64,000 nucleotides of DNA from Ga0077536 sp943370145. Its GTDB lineage: Bacteria > Pseudomonadota > Gammaproteobacteria > Ga0077536. Below, one piece after another: positions 1 to 7,737 of this stretch (position 1 is its first letter; the number at the start of each line of letters is the position of its first letter). The translations under genes were made by a program, and so were the position numbers. A model generated the notes under the pieces. The model made no database searches, had not been told where the DNA came from, and saw only the letters and a program-made list of their open reading frames with translations. Where the stretch lies: positions 45,601 to 109,600 of the forward strand of contig CALRPY020000004.1 of assembly GCA_943370145.1 (NCBI GenBank), in the 5' to 3' direction.

Positions 1-528
1 GGCCAGGTGTTCCAGGCCTGGCGTATCGAATCCGCCCGCCTCGCCGATCGCCCCAAAGCCATGCGCATCCTCGCGAACCGCGTGGTGCACGGCTTCCTGC
101 GCTCGGGTCTGGTGGCCGGGCTGTTTTTCGCCGCCGGAGGTGCGTTCGCGCTCGGGATGTTCCTGCTCGCGTCGCTGTACAACAAGCTGCTGCTGGAAGC
201 ATTGAACTACATGGAGCACTACGGCCTGGTGCGCGTGCCCGGGACACCCATCGAGCAGCGCCATTCGTGGAACTCGCACAGCGCATTCAGCCATGCGGTG
301 TTGTTCAACCTGCCGTACCACGCCGACCACCATGCCCGCGCGGGTGTCCACTACCCCGCGTTGCACGGTTCGGATGCCGCGCCGGTGCTCGGCAGGGGTT
401 ACCTCGCGACGCTGCCGCTGGTGCTCGTGCCACCCTTGTGGCGGCGACTGATCGCCCCGCGTCTCGCGCGCTGGGACGCGCTGCAGGCAACACCCGCGGA
501 GCGGGCCCTGCTCCCCGGATCGAACTGA
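1..528 (+). CDS. AlkB-like membrane di-iron hydroxylase, C-terminal part (5' end cut by window)
   Basis: The frame is open from the first base, so only the last 175 codons are present. The visible part holds two histidine boxes of the integral-membrane alkane hydroxylase/fatty acid desaturase superfamily: NYMEHYG (near codon 70) and YHADHH (near codon 107). Both match the third and fourth His clusters of AlkB-type alkane 1-monooxygenases, which bind a di-iron centre on the cytoplasmic side of the membrane. A hydrophobic stretch lies at about codons 34-57, and a short hydrophobic PLVLVPPLW segment follows the last His box, as in AlkB. The family hydroxylates terminal methyl groups of alkanes or related chains using rubredoxin-delivered electrons. 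Substrate cannot be told from this fragment, and the N-terminal HxxxH boxes lie outside the window. Family membership is fairly secure; alkane specificity is inference. Confidence 0.8.
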   Translation, partial: GQVFQAWRIESARLADRPKAMRILANRVVHGFLRSGLVAGLFFAAGGAFALGMFLLASLYNKLLLEALNYMEHYGLVRVPGTPIEQRHSWNSHSAFSHAVLFNLPYHADHHARAGVHYPALHGSDAAPVLGRGYLATLPLVLVPPLWRRLIAPRLARWDALQATPAERALLPGSN

Positions 529-602
529 GCGTCGCGGTCCGTCGCCAGGCGCCGATGGCGGGTCTGGTGGAGACAGTGCCGGACAATTCCTGAACCGGGC
601 AA

Positions 603-632
603 TCGACACGGCGGCTGCGCTTGCGCTAGAGT
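603..632 (+). promoter_or_regulatory. Candidate sigma-70 promoter of the manganese riboswitch
   Basis: A -35-like TCGACA (603-608) and a -10-like TAGAGT (627-632) are separated by 18 bases. The expected start near 639 coincides with the first paired base of the riboswitch aptamer, which supports the call. Pattern match only. Confidence 0.5.
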
Positions 633-638
633 CCCGCC

Positions 639-743
639 GTCATTGGGGAGTAGCCGCTCTTCGTCACCGAAGAGGCCCGCGTCAACACACTTGGCCCGCA
701 CGGCCATGGCGCAGGCAGTTCACGACCTGGCAAGACCTTTGAC
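639..743 (+). ncRNA. yybP-ykoY manganese riboswitch aptamer
   Basis: The leader carries the hallmarks of the Mn2+-sensing yybP-ykoY RNA. GGGGAGTAGC (645-654) is followed by a stem-loop CTCTTCG/CGAAGAG (657-663 with 668-674). Then come the conserved GCCCGCGTCAACACACTTG segment (675-693) and the closing strand GGCAAGACCTTTGACC (729-744), whose end pairs roughly with 639-646. A GGCCGG/CCGGCC hairpin (761-766 with 795-800) lies between aptamer and start codon and could be the expression platform, because it ends just before the weak ribosome-binding site. Known members switch on Mn exporters, including UPF0016 proteins, which is exactly the gene downstream. The aptamer call is strong; whether control is transcriptional or translational is not settled. 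Confidence 0.88.
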
Positions 744-812
744 CACTACGCGTCCGAACTGGCCGGCGACGCGTTGTGGTCATTCGTGTCCTGTCCGGCC
801 TGGAAAAACATC

Positions 813-1391
813 ATGGAAGCGCTCCTCGTCTCGACCGGTGTCGTCGCGCTCGCCGAAATCGGCGACAAGACCCAACTCCTTGCGTTCATCCTCGCCGCCC
901 GCTTCAAGAAGCCGGTGCCCATCATCGCCGGCATCCTGGTCGCGACGATCGCCAACCACGGGCTTGCCGGCGCGCTGGGCGCGTGGATCACGGCCACACT
1001 GAGTCCCGAAGTGCTGCGCTGGGTGCTCGGCCTTTCCTTCGTCGGGATGGCGATCTGGACGCTGATCCCGGACGAGATCGAGGAGGACGAAACGAAGGTC
1101 GCGCAGCGCCTGGGGGTGTTCGGTGCGACCCTGTTGACCTTCTTCCTGGCCGAGATGGGCGACAAGACGCAGATTGCAACAGTCGCGATGGCGGCCCACT
1201 ACGCGACGCCGGTGCTGGTCGTCGTCGGCACCACGCTCGGCATGCTGGTTGCGGACGTGCCCGCGGTGTTCGTCGGCGATCGCCTCGCGTCGAAGATCCC
1301 GATGAAACTGGTGCACGGGATCGCCGCGGCGATCTTCGCCGTGCTGGGCGCCGCAACGCTGCTCGGGGCCGGCGCGGGCCTCGGCTTCTGA
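813..1391 (+). CDS. Gdt1/TMEM165-family (UPF0016) manganese exporter, MneA-like
   Basis: A 192-residue hydrophobic protein with the internally duplicated family signature: E-I-G-D-K-T at residues 15-20 and E-M-G-D-K-T at 114-119. Each motif opens a three-helix repeat, giving about six membrane segments. UPF0016 proteins are cation/H+ antiporters; the bacterial branch (MneA of Vibrio) exports Mn2+, while eukaryotic Gdt1/TMEM165 supplies Mn/Ca to the Golgi. The acidic motifs line the transport path. ATG 813 was chosen because it directly precedes the first transmembrane repeat, as in relatives; an in-frame GTG upstream would lie inside the riboswitch expression platform. The yybP-ykoY RNA just upstream independently indicates manganese, so induction by excess Mn is the likely regulation. 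The gene stands alone. Confidence 0.88.
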   Translation: MEALLVSTGVVALAEIGDKTQLLAFILAARFKKPVPIIAGILVATIANHGLAGALGAWITATLSPEVLRWVLGLSFVGMAIWTLIPDEIEEDETKVAQRLGVFGATLLTFFLAEMGDKTQIATVAMAAHYATPVLVVVGTTLGMLVADVPAVFVGDRLASKIPMKLVHGIAAAIFAVLGAATLLGAGAGLGF

Positions 1392-1502
1392 CCGGGCTGC
1401 CACGGTCCACGACGCGCTCGGTCCGGCGGATTCCGCGAATCGCTTCACAGAACGCGCGCCAGCGCCCGAGCGTGCTGTAAACGATCATGACGTGGTGACC
1501 TG

Positions 1503-1524
1503 CCGCGCAGGACGCCCTGCGCGG
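1503..1524 (+). terminator. GC-rich stem-loop after the Mn exporter gene
   Basis: CCGCGCAGG (1503-1511) pairs perfectly with CCTGCGCGG (1516-1524) around a four-base loop. A run of five T (1536-1540) follows after 11 bases, which is too far for a textbook intrinsic terminator. It may end the exporter transcript or serve as a leader element of the PEP-CTERM gene. Confidence 0.4.
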
Positions 1525-1538
1525 AGAGAACAGAATTT

Positions 1539-1565
1539 TTCCCGTAATATATAGGGAATAATTCC
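1539..1565 (+). promoter_or_regulatory. Overlapping palindromes covering the ribosome-binding site of the PEP-CTERM gene
   Basis: TTCCC (1539-1543) and GGGAA (1554-1558) form an inverted repeat around the AT-only-like spacer GTAATATATA. GGAATAATTCC (1555-1565) is a second palindrome sharing the GGGAA arm. The Shine-Dalgarno sequence AGGGAA (1553-1558) lies in the shared arm, seven bases before ATG 1566. Either structure in RNA would hide the ribosome-binding site; in DNA it could be an operator. No experiment supports either reading. Confidence 0.4.
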
Positions 1566-1958
1566 ATGAAATCACGCAAGTGCATCAGCATGTGGCTGGC
1601 CGCGGCTTCGGCGCTCGGTTTCGTCCTGGTCGCCCAGGCGGCGCCGCCGTCGACCAATCCGGGCGTGGGCAATCCCAATCCGCCGGGCCTGGCCAATCGA
1701 CCGCCACAGGCGGCCAATCCCATTCCGCCGGGCCTGGCCAACCCGCCGCCGCCGGGCGTCGACATGCCGGCGCTCGAACTCGAGCTGCTGGTCGGGGACC
1801 CGCCCCCCGGCCCTGCGCAGTTCGAAATCGAACCGGCGTTCGAACCCGGGCAATCGCGGGTGGCGAACAGTATCCCCGAGCCGACGTCGGTGGCGCTGAC
1901 GACGCTGGGCCTGATCGGCGTCGGGCTTTGGCGCAGGCGCGGCCGGCGCGCCGCCTGA
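1566..1958 (+). CDS. Small Pro/Asn/Gly-rich PEP-CTERM sorting-signal protein
   Basis: A 130-residue exported protein. Residues 1-25 form a signal peptide (KSRK, hydrophobic core, A-Q-A end). Residues 26-65 are low-complexity and rich in N, P and G. The C-terminus has the full PEP-CTERM tripartite signal: the P-E-P triad at 104-106, a hydrophobic helix (about 108-122), and a basic end, WRRRGRRAA. Such signals are cut by exosortase (EpsH/XrtA family), and the proteins end up on or outside the cell, usually with exopolysaccharide. No exosortase lies in this window, so sorting must rely on genes elsewhere. The proline-rich middle contains two 15-residue units. The ATG has a good AGGGAA site. The sorting class is secure; the molecular role is unknown and probably structural. 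Confidence 0.85.
   Translation: MKSRKCISMWLAAASALGFVLVAQAAPPSTNPGVGNPNPPGLANRPPQAANPIPPGLANPPPPGVDMPALELELLVGDPPPGPAQFEIEPAFEPGQSRVANSIPEPTSVALTTLGLIGVGLWRRRGRRAA
1671..1760 (+). repeat. Two tandem 45-base units encoding a 15-residue NP-PPGLAN repeat
   Basis: Two imperfect tandem units inside the PEP-CTERM gene encode residues 36-50 and 51-65, each starting N-P-x-P-P-G-L-A-N. The 17-base core CCGCCGGGCCTGGCCAA occurs identically at 1680-1696 and 1725-1741, exactly 45 bases apart. Such repeats often change in copy number between strains. Confidence 0.7.
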
Positions 1959-2302
1959 GCCGGCAACCGCGCCGGTATTCGTGGCGCGGCGCGCTGGCCG
2001 GCGTGGCGGTCGGCGTCCTTCCGCCGCGCCCGGGCAGGGACCCGGGAAGCCCGCGCTGGCGATTCGTGCCACGTGTCATGAGCCCCAGGGCGGGGGATCG
2101 GCGCCGCTTCTGTGACGGAGTTCGCCGAAGCAGGCTGGCTTTATATTTCCGAATTGGTTGTATAGAGCGGTTGAAGCGTTATTTGTGTGTAAGCTACCAG
2201 TCCAAGGTCCTTGCCTCGGGCGTGCCGTGGGCCAGCCGAGGGTCGATGAAGCTTCCTCGGGGAGGCTTCCGTGGGCGCCCCCAACTCCAGTCGCGGTCCG
2301 AA
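1959..2302. other. Gene-free stretch before the hybrid kinase
   Basis: No convincing gene is seen here; the open frame through it is merely the kinase frame extended upstream in GC-rich DNA. An A/T-richer island (about 2140-2190) contains TATAGA (2161-2166), a possible -10 element for the kinase, without a good -35 partner. Nothing else is recognised. Confidence 0.4.
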
Positions 2303-5300
2303 ATGAACGAACACTTGGCCAGTACCCTTCCCGCGCGGGCCCGGCTGCTGGCCGGATCCGTCCTGTGCGCGCTGTCCGCCCCGGCCGGCGCCGCCGCTCC
2401 GTCCGCTGCAGGCGGTGTGGATTGGTCATTGCCGGCAGGCGCGGCGCTGCTGTCCGTCATGGCCTGTGCCTGGCTCGCCTGGCGCCGCATGCGGCCGCTA
2501 GGGGCGGGGCAATTGTCGGCCCGGGCCGCCGGGCCGGGAGGTGGGCAGGGCGCGCGCGACCCCAGGTGCCTGCAGGCGCTGTTCGCCGCGACCGATGACC
2601 CCTTGCAGCTCGCGCCCGAGATGCTCGCTGCCGTGGCCGCTGCGTTGCCGGCGTGCTGGCGTGACGTCGCCGACGCCAGCGTGCGCATCGATTTCGACGG
2701 CCAAGCGTTCGGCGCCGCCGCGGACGCGTCGATCGCCGCCGAGATCAGCGCACCCATTTTCGTGGGCGAACAGAACCGGGGGCGGATCACCGTCGCCTCG
2801 CGCCTCGCCGAGCCCTTTACCGAAGAAGACCGGCTGTTGCTCACCGTCCTTGCGCAGCGCGTCGGCAGCGTCCTGCAGCGCGGGGTCGCGTTGCGCGCCC
2901 TGCGTGACAGCGAGGCGCGCCATCGATTGCTCAGCGAACGCACGCCGCAGGCCCATGCGCTGCTGAGGGATGGGCGCGTGCTCGCCGCGAACCGGGCCGC
3001 CTTCACGCTGCTCGGTTACCAGGGCGCGCCGCAGCTGATCGGCAAGTCGGTGCTCGAACTCTCGTCGGCCGTGCAGATCGACGGCCAGCCGACCGCGCCG
3101 GCCCTGCAGGCGCAGCTCGACGAATGCGCGGCGCGCGGCGAGGCGTGCACCGAATGGTCTCTGCTGCGGGCGGACGGGAGCGCGTGCCCTGTCGGCATGA
3201 CGCTGACGACGGCCACATCCGGGGAGCCCCGGCTGGTCCACGTGGCCTGGTCGGATCTCGACGGGTTCAGGCGCGTCCAGCATCGCGACGGCCCGGCGGC
3301 CGCGGCCGCTCACCGCACCGCGGCGCTGGAATCCCACACCAGGGAGCTGCGGGCCGCAGTCGCCGAGCAGCGCGCCGTGTTCGATACGGTCAGCAGCGGC
3401 GTTGCCGTGGTGCGCGATTTCCGCGTCCAGAGCAGCAATCGCAGCCTGCGGCGCATGCTTGGTTACGAAGCCGGCGAGCTGGTCGGCCAGCAGGTCGAAA
3501 CCTGGTTCGCGGATCCCGACAAGTTCCGCCGCGTGTCCGAGGATTTCGAGCAGACCGTGGAGGAGCTGGGCGCCTTCCGCACCGAGCAGATGCTCGTGCG
3601 CAAGGACCGCTCGAGCTTCTGGGCGCGCCTGAAGGTGAAGCCGATCCGTGAGGAGGAGTTCACCGAGGGCGCGTTCGTGATCACGGTCGAGGACATCACG
3701 GACGAGCACAACCTGCTCGTGGAAACCCAGCGCGCGCAGGCGGCGGCCGAGGCGGCGGCCCGCGCCAAGGCCGACTTCCTGGCCAACATGAGCCACGAAA
3801 TCCGGACGCCGATGAACGCCGTGATCGGGCTCACCCACCTGCTCCTGAAGTCGAACATCGACGACGCGCAGCGCCAGTCGCTGGAGAAGGTGCAGGCCTC
3901 GGGCCAGCACCTGCTGTCGATCATCAACGACATCCTGGATTTTTCGCGCTCGGAGTCCGGCAAACTGTCGCTGGAACGCGTCGAATTCGAGCTCGACGGG
4001 CTGCTGCGCAGCGCCGTGGGGCTCGTCGCGGAGCGGGCGCGCACGAAGGGCCTCGACCTCATCATCGATCTCGACCCGGACGCGCCGACGCACCTGGTCG
4101 GCGACCCGCTGCGGATTCGGCAGGTGCTCGTCAATTACCTCGGCAACGCGGTCAAGTTCACCGCCAGCGGCGAGATCGTGATCGGAATCGCGGTGACCCG
4201 GCGCACGCAGTCCGACGTGATCCTGCGCTTCACCGTCAGCGACACCGGCATCGGCATTGCCGACGACCAGTTGCCGCGGCTGTTCGAAAGCTTCCAGCAG
4301 GCCGACACCTCGACGACGCGCCAGTTCGGCGGCACCGGCCTCGGACTTGCCATCGCCAAGAGCCTTGCCCAGCTGATGGACGGCGAGGTCGGCGCCCGCA
4401 GCGAACTCGGCAAGGGTTCGCAGTTCTGGTTTACGGCGCGGCTGGGCATCGGCGCCAGCGCCCCGGACTCGCTGGAAGCGGAACTCGACCTGATGGGCTG
4501 GCCGGTGCTGATTGCCGTGCGCAATGACCGGGCCCGCGCCGCCATCGCCCGCATGCTCGAAAGCATGGCGCTGCGGGTCCACCGGGTCGCGACGGGCGCC
4601 GACGCCATCGCGGAACTGGCGGGTGCGGATGCCGCGAACACGCCTTTCAGGCTGTTCCTGTTCGACGCCACCCTGACCGACGTGGCGGGGGCGGAACTCG
4701 CATCCACGGTCGGCCAGATGCAGCTCGCCGCGCCGCCGGCGCTGGTCTTCCTCGGCCCGGATGTCGACGTCGACCGCCTGGGCCGCAGCGGCATCCACGC
4801 GGTCGTCGACATGCCGGCGACACCGTCCATGCTGCTGGCGGCCATATTGGGCGCGAGTCAGCGCCGGCCGCTGCTTTCCAGCGCGCCGGGGGAGGGTCCG
4901 CCGGCCGGTGCGCCGACGCAGGTCATGGCCGGCGCCCGCGTGCTGGTGGTGGAGGACAACGAGATCAACCGCGAAGTGCTCACCCAGCTGCTCTCGCAAT
5001 ACGGCCTGCGCATCGCCGTCGCCCAGCACGGCGCGGCGGCCGTGCACAAGGTCGAGTCCGAGCGCTTCGATCTCGTGTTCATGGACGTGCAGATGCCCGT
5101 CATGGACGGGCTCGAGGCCACGCGGCGCATCCGGGCCCTGCCCGGCAGGCCTGGCACGGTGCCGATTGTCGCGATGACGGCCAACGCGCTGATCGGCGAC
5201 CGCGAGCTTTGCCTCGAGGCCGGCATGAACGATTACGTGTCGAAGCCGGTCGATCCGGTCATGCTCGACGAGAAGCTGCGCCAGTGGCTGCCCGCGCGGG

Positions 5301-5986
5301 CGCCGGTATTCGAGTTCGAGGCAACGGTGCCAGAACTCCCGGCCGCGGCCTCGCCGCCGCGTGTGCTGCCGGACGAGCGCTGCCTCAACAGCGAGACGGG
5401 CATCCGCCTGGCGGCGGGCAATGTCGCGCTCTATAACCGCATCCTCGACAAGTTCCGGCGTTCCCACACCAGCCATGTCGCGGAAATGCGTGTCGCGATC
5501 GCGAACGGCGACTGGAGCACCGCGCGCCGGCTGGCCCACACGCTGAAGGGCGAGGCGGCGCAAATCGGGGCCGAGCCCCTGCGCTACGACGCCGAGCAGC
5601 TCGAGCACGCGCTGCGCAAGGGCGAGGCGGTCGATCGCATCAATGCCCTGCTCGACCTCGTCGATGCGAGCCTCCTGGAACTGTTGGCCGTCCTCGAACG
5701 GCGTCCGAAACCGGTGGACGTCGAGCCGCGGCCGGCGGCGGAGGGCGCCGACTTCGAGCAGCTCCGCCGCAAGCTCGCGGCCCAGCTCGCGGCGAACGAC
5801 TACGAGAGCGTGCAGACCTTCGCCGACCACCGGGAGGACCTGCGGTCGAGACTCGGGGAAGCCTATGGATCACTGGAGCGGGCCATCGAGAATTTCGAAC
5901 TCGAATCGGCGCTCCAACTGCTGGAGCAGCCTGGGCTGACCGCGACGGGCAACACCTCGACGAAGACGGGGGCCAGCGCCGAGTGA
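2303..5986 (+). CDS. Hybrid sensor histidine kinase (GAF, 2 PAS, HisKA-HATPase, two receiver domains, HPt)
   Basis: A 1227-residue BarA/TorS-like phosphorelay kinase. Two hydrophobic N-terminal stretches (about 13-32 and 42-60) suggest membrane attachment. A GAF-like domain (about 92-192) and two PAS-like segments (about 200-320 and 356-466) follow. HisKA has H498 in MSHEIRTPMN, and the HATPase domain shows DTGIGI and GGTGLGLAI. A degenerate receiver (about 733-850) keeps an Asp in LFLFDATL but lacks the N-terminal acidic pair and the conserved Lys. A complete receiver follows (phospho-acceptor D928 in FMDVQMPVMDG, Lys in YVSKPVD), then an HPt domain with H1079 in AHTLKGEA. Phosphate should run H498 to D928 to H1079 and on to a separate regulator, which is not in this window. 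ATG 2303 is chosen because it begins the signal-like segment. Stimulus and target are unknown. Confidence 0.88.
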   Translation: MNEHLASTLPARARLLAGSVLCALSAPAGAAAPSAAGGVDWSLPAGAALLSVMACAWLAWRRMRPLGAGQLSARAAGPGGGQGARDPRCLQALFAATDDPLQLAPEMLAAVAAALPACWRDVADASVRIDFDGQAFGAAADASIAAEISAPIFVGEQNRGRITVASRLAEPFTEEDRLLLTVLAQRVGSVLQRGVALRALRDSEARHRLLSERTPQAHALLRDGRVLAANRAAFTLLGYQGAPQLIGKSVLELSSAVQIDGQPTAPALQAQLDECAARGEACTEWSLLRADGSACPVGMTLTTATSGEPRLVHVAWSDLDGFRRVQHRDGPAAAAAHRTAALESHTRELRAAVAEQRAVFDTVSSGVAVVRDFRVQSSNRSLRRMLGYEAGELVGQQVETWFADPDKFRRVSEDFEQTVEELGAFRTEQMLVRKDRSSFWARLKVKPIREEEFTEGAFVITVEDITDEHNLLVETQRAQAAAEAAARAKADFLANMSHEIRTPMNAVIGLTHLLLKSNIDDAQRQSLEKVQASGQHLLSIINDILDFSRSESGKLSLERVEFELDGLLRSAVGLVAERARTKGLDLIIDLDPDAPTHLVGDPLRIRQVLVNYLGNAVKFTASGEIVIGIAVTRRTQSDVILRFTVSDTGIGIADDQLPRLFESFQQADTSTTRQFGGTGLGLAIAKSLAQLMDGEVGARSELGKGSQFWFTARLGIGASAPDSLEAELDLMGWPVLIAVRNDRARAAIARMLESMALRVHRVATGADAIAELAGADAANTPFRLFLFDATLTDVAGAELASTVGQMQLAAPPALVFLGPDVDVDRLGRSGIHAVVDMPATPSMLLAAILGASQRRPLLSSAPGEGPPAGAPTQVMAGARVLVVEDNEINREVLTQLLSQYGLRIAVAQHGAAAVHKVESERFDLVFMDVQMPVMDGLEATRRIRALPGRPGTVPIVAMTANALIGDRELCLEAGMNDYVSKPVDPVMLDEKLRQWLPARAPVFEFEATVPELPAAASPPRVLPDERCLNSETGIRLAAGNVALYNRILDKFRRSHTSHVAEMRVAIANGDWSTARRLAHTLKGEAAQIGAEPLRYDAEQLEHALRKGEAVDRINALLDLVDASLLELLAVLERRPKPVDVEPRPAAEGADFEQLRRKLAAQLAANDYESVQTFADHREDLRSRLGEAYGSLERAIENFELESALQLLEQPGLTATGNTSTKTGASAE

Positions 5987-6207
5987 GCCTCGGCCGGCAG
6001 GGGATGCACGGGGCGACCGTGCGAGGATTTTCATGGCGGGAGCGTCTGTCGAATTGGGCGCTCAGGCTTATCGCATTTCATCCGTAAGGGCCGCCATGCC
6101 GAACATGGCCCGATCCTATCGATGATTGGCGTTGGAACCGATGTTGCCTTCAACCTCCTGACCGCAGAATGGAATCCTGGATTCAGCCGACCGATGGGAT
6201 TCACTGC

Positions 6208-7098
6208 ATGCAAATCAGAACGCTTGCCAGCTTGCTGGCGCTCAGCTTGAGCCTCCCCTCCTACACCGCTTACGCCGAGGAGCGCGCCCCTGAAGCCGCG
6301 ATATCCTCCGGGAAAGTGCAGTACCAGCAGATTCGCAACGCCACGGCGAGAATCAGCTACGGCAAGACGACCTTTCTTGTCGATCCGATGCTTTCCAAGA
6401 AAGGGACGTACCCGGGATTCAAAGGTACTTATCGGAGTGAGTTACGCAATCCACTCGTGGAATTGCCTATGTCCGAAGCGGAGGTGATTGCCGATGTCGA
6501 TGCGGTGATCGTCACTCACACCCATCTTGACCATTGGGATGATGCCGCGCAGGCGCTGCTGCCGAAAGATGTCCCCTTGTTCGTGCAGAACGGCTCGGAT
6601 GCGGAAATCCTTCGCAAGGAAGGCTTCACGGACGTGCGTGTTCTCAATAGCCAGGCCGAATTCGGTGGTGTGACATTGACCAGGACAGGCGGCCGGCACG
6701 GAACTGAAGCGATGTACGCATCGCCACCGCTAGCGGCCGGCTTGGGTGTGGCGATGGGCGTAGTGCTTCAGGCACCGGGCCACCCAACCCTGTACCTCGC
6801 TGGCGACACCATCTGGACCGGCGACGTCGACCAGGCGCTCTCTACGTACCAGCCCGAGGTGATCGTGCTGAACGCAGGCTATGCGCGTGTCACGGGCTTT
6901 GAAGGCGCCATCATCATGGGCAAGGACGACGTACTCCACGCTGCCCAGGTCATGCCAAAGTCGGTCGTCGTGGCAGTACACCTGGACGCCATAAATCACA
7001 TGGCGCTAAGCCGCGAAGAACTGAAAAAATTTGTCCTTGAAAAAGCAATCCAACCCAGGGTGGAGATCCCCGAGGATGGTGCATCCCTGAAATTCTGA
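6208..7098 (+). CDS. Exported metallo-beta-lactamase-fold hydrolase
   Basis: A 296-residue protein. MQIRTLASLLALSLSLPSYT...A gives a signal peptide (about 1-23), so it is probably periplasmic. The metal site is recognisable: T-H-T-H-L-D-H-W at 103-110 (the HxHxDH motif), then GGRHGTE, LAGDTIW and AVHLDAINH further on. It resembles the UlaG-like or RomA-like branch of the superfamily, not true beta-lactamases. The superfamily hydrolyses lactones, phosphoesters or thioesters; the substrate here cannot be inferred. ATG 6208 begins the signal peptide and is preferred to the in-frame ATG at 6169. The DNA is visibly more A/T-rich and less codon-biased than the surrounding core genes, as is the next gene, suggesting acquisition. 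A half-site TGGCCCGA (6106-6113) resembles the repeat at the nearby regulator's promoter. Confidence 0.75.
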   Translation: MQIRTLASLLALSLSLPSYTAYAEERAPEAAISSGKVQYQQIRNATARISYGKTTFLVDPMLSKKGTYPGFKGTYRSELRNPLVELPMSEAEVIADVDAVIVTHTHLDHWDDAAQALLPKDVPLFVQNGSDAEILRKEGFTDVRVLNSQAEFGGVTLTRTGGRHGTEAMYASPPLAAGLGVAMGVVLQAPGHPTLYLAGDTIWTGDVDQALSTYQPEVIVLNAGYARVTGFEGAIIMGKDDVLHAAQVMPKSVVVAVHLDAINHMALSREELKKFVLEKAIQPRVEIPEDGASLKF

Positions 7099-7256
7099 AT
7101 CAGTGAGTGGGCAAGATACGGCTCATTCCCATGTACTGGCCTGACTGACGCTTCCCAGACTCCATGTGTACCTGAGTGTTCCCGATCAAGGCGCAGCGAT
7201 TTCGAATGTCGTTATCGCGCGCAGCGGACGGCATTCTCAACAGCAAGGAAACCGGC

Positions 7257-7667
7257 ATGTCTCTTGAGGACAATAAACAACTGGTCCAGCGCTTTTACGC
7301 GGCGATAGAGCGCGGTGATTTCGACGCGTTGCACGGCATGGTTCATCCCGAGTTCGTGTTTTACAACCAGATCGACATTCCACATCCCGGCGTGCAGGGG
7401 CTGATCGACGCCGAGAAGAAGAACTTCGATGCCTTCGAAAGTTTCCGCTTCCCTATCGAGACCATGGTCGCCGAGGGCGACAAGGTCGCGGCTTACATGC
7501 TGTTCGAGGGCGAGGGATACCGCTCCGCCGTTTTCGGCATACCCGCGAACGGGAAGAGCTTGCGCATTTCGCTGATGATGCTGCTGACCATCAAGGAGGG
7601 CAGGATTTTGGAGAAGCGCGCGCATTTTGACGTGGGGGATGTCCGTCGCCAGCTCACTGCGGACTGA
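7257..7667 (+). CDS. SnoaL-like / NTF2-like small protein
   Basis: A 136-residue cytoplasmic protein with the pattern of the SnoaL/ketosteroid-isomerase-like (NTF2) fold. It has an N-terminal helix, DNKQLVQRFYAAIERGDFDAL, then H-P-E-F-V-F-Y, a central strand region GDKVAAYMLFEGEG, and a C-terminal ILEKRAHFDVGDV strand. NTF2-like proteins bind or isomerise small hydrophobic ligands, and many have no known reaction. ATG 7257 is chosen for the AAGGAA ribosome-binding site (7245-7250) and because homologues begin close to the first helix; in-frame upstream ATGs at 7176 and 7206 lack such a site. It follows the metallo-hydrolase gene by 158 bases and converges with the AraC regulator gene, so the three may form one accessory unit. 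Function unassigned. Confidence 0.72.
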   Translation: MSLEDNKQLVQRFYAAIERGDFDALHGMVHPEFVFYNQIDIPHPGVQGLIDAEKKNFDAFESFRFPIETMVAEGDKVAAYMLFEGEGYRSAVFGIPANGKSLRISLMMLLTIKEGRILEKRAHFDVGDVRRQLTAD

Positions 7668-7737
7668 CTGCTTCCCTCCATGTCACTGGCCTGGCGATAC
7701 CGGATGGGTGGTCTGTTGCCGCTGGCTGGCTATCCGA

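Noticed and set aside
1580..2302. Upstream extension of the kinase frame overlapping the PEP-CTERM gene
   Set aside because: The extension translates to Arg/Gly-rich noise and overlaps a well-supported gene; ATG 2303 begins a signal-like segment.
2498..5830. A long open frame antisense to the hybrid kinase
   Set aside because: Same artefact of GC-rich coding DNA; the translation shows no domain, and the sense frame has a full set of kinase motifs.
6032..6098. CATGGCGG and CCGCCATG inverted pair upstream of the metallo-hydrolase
   Set aside because: The arms are 51 bases apart with no promoter alignment; likely chance.
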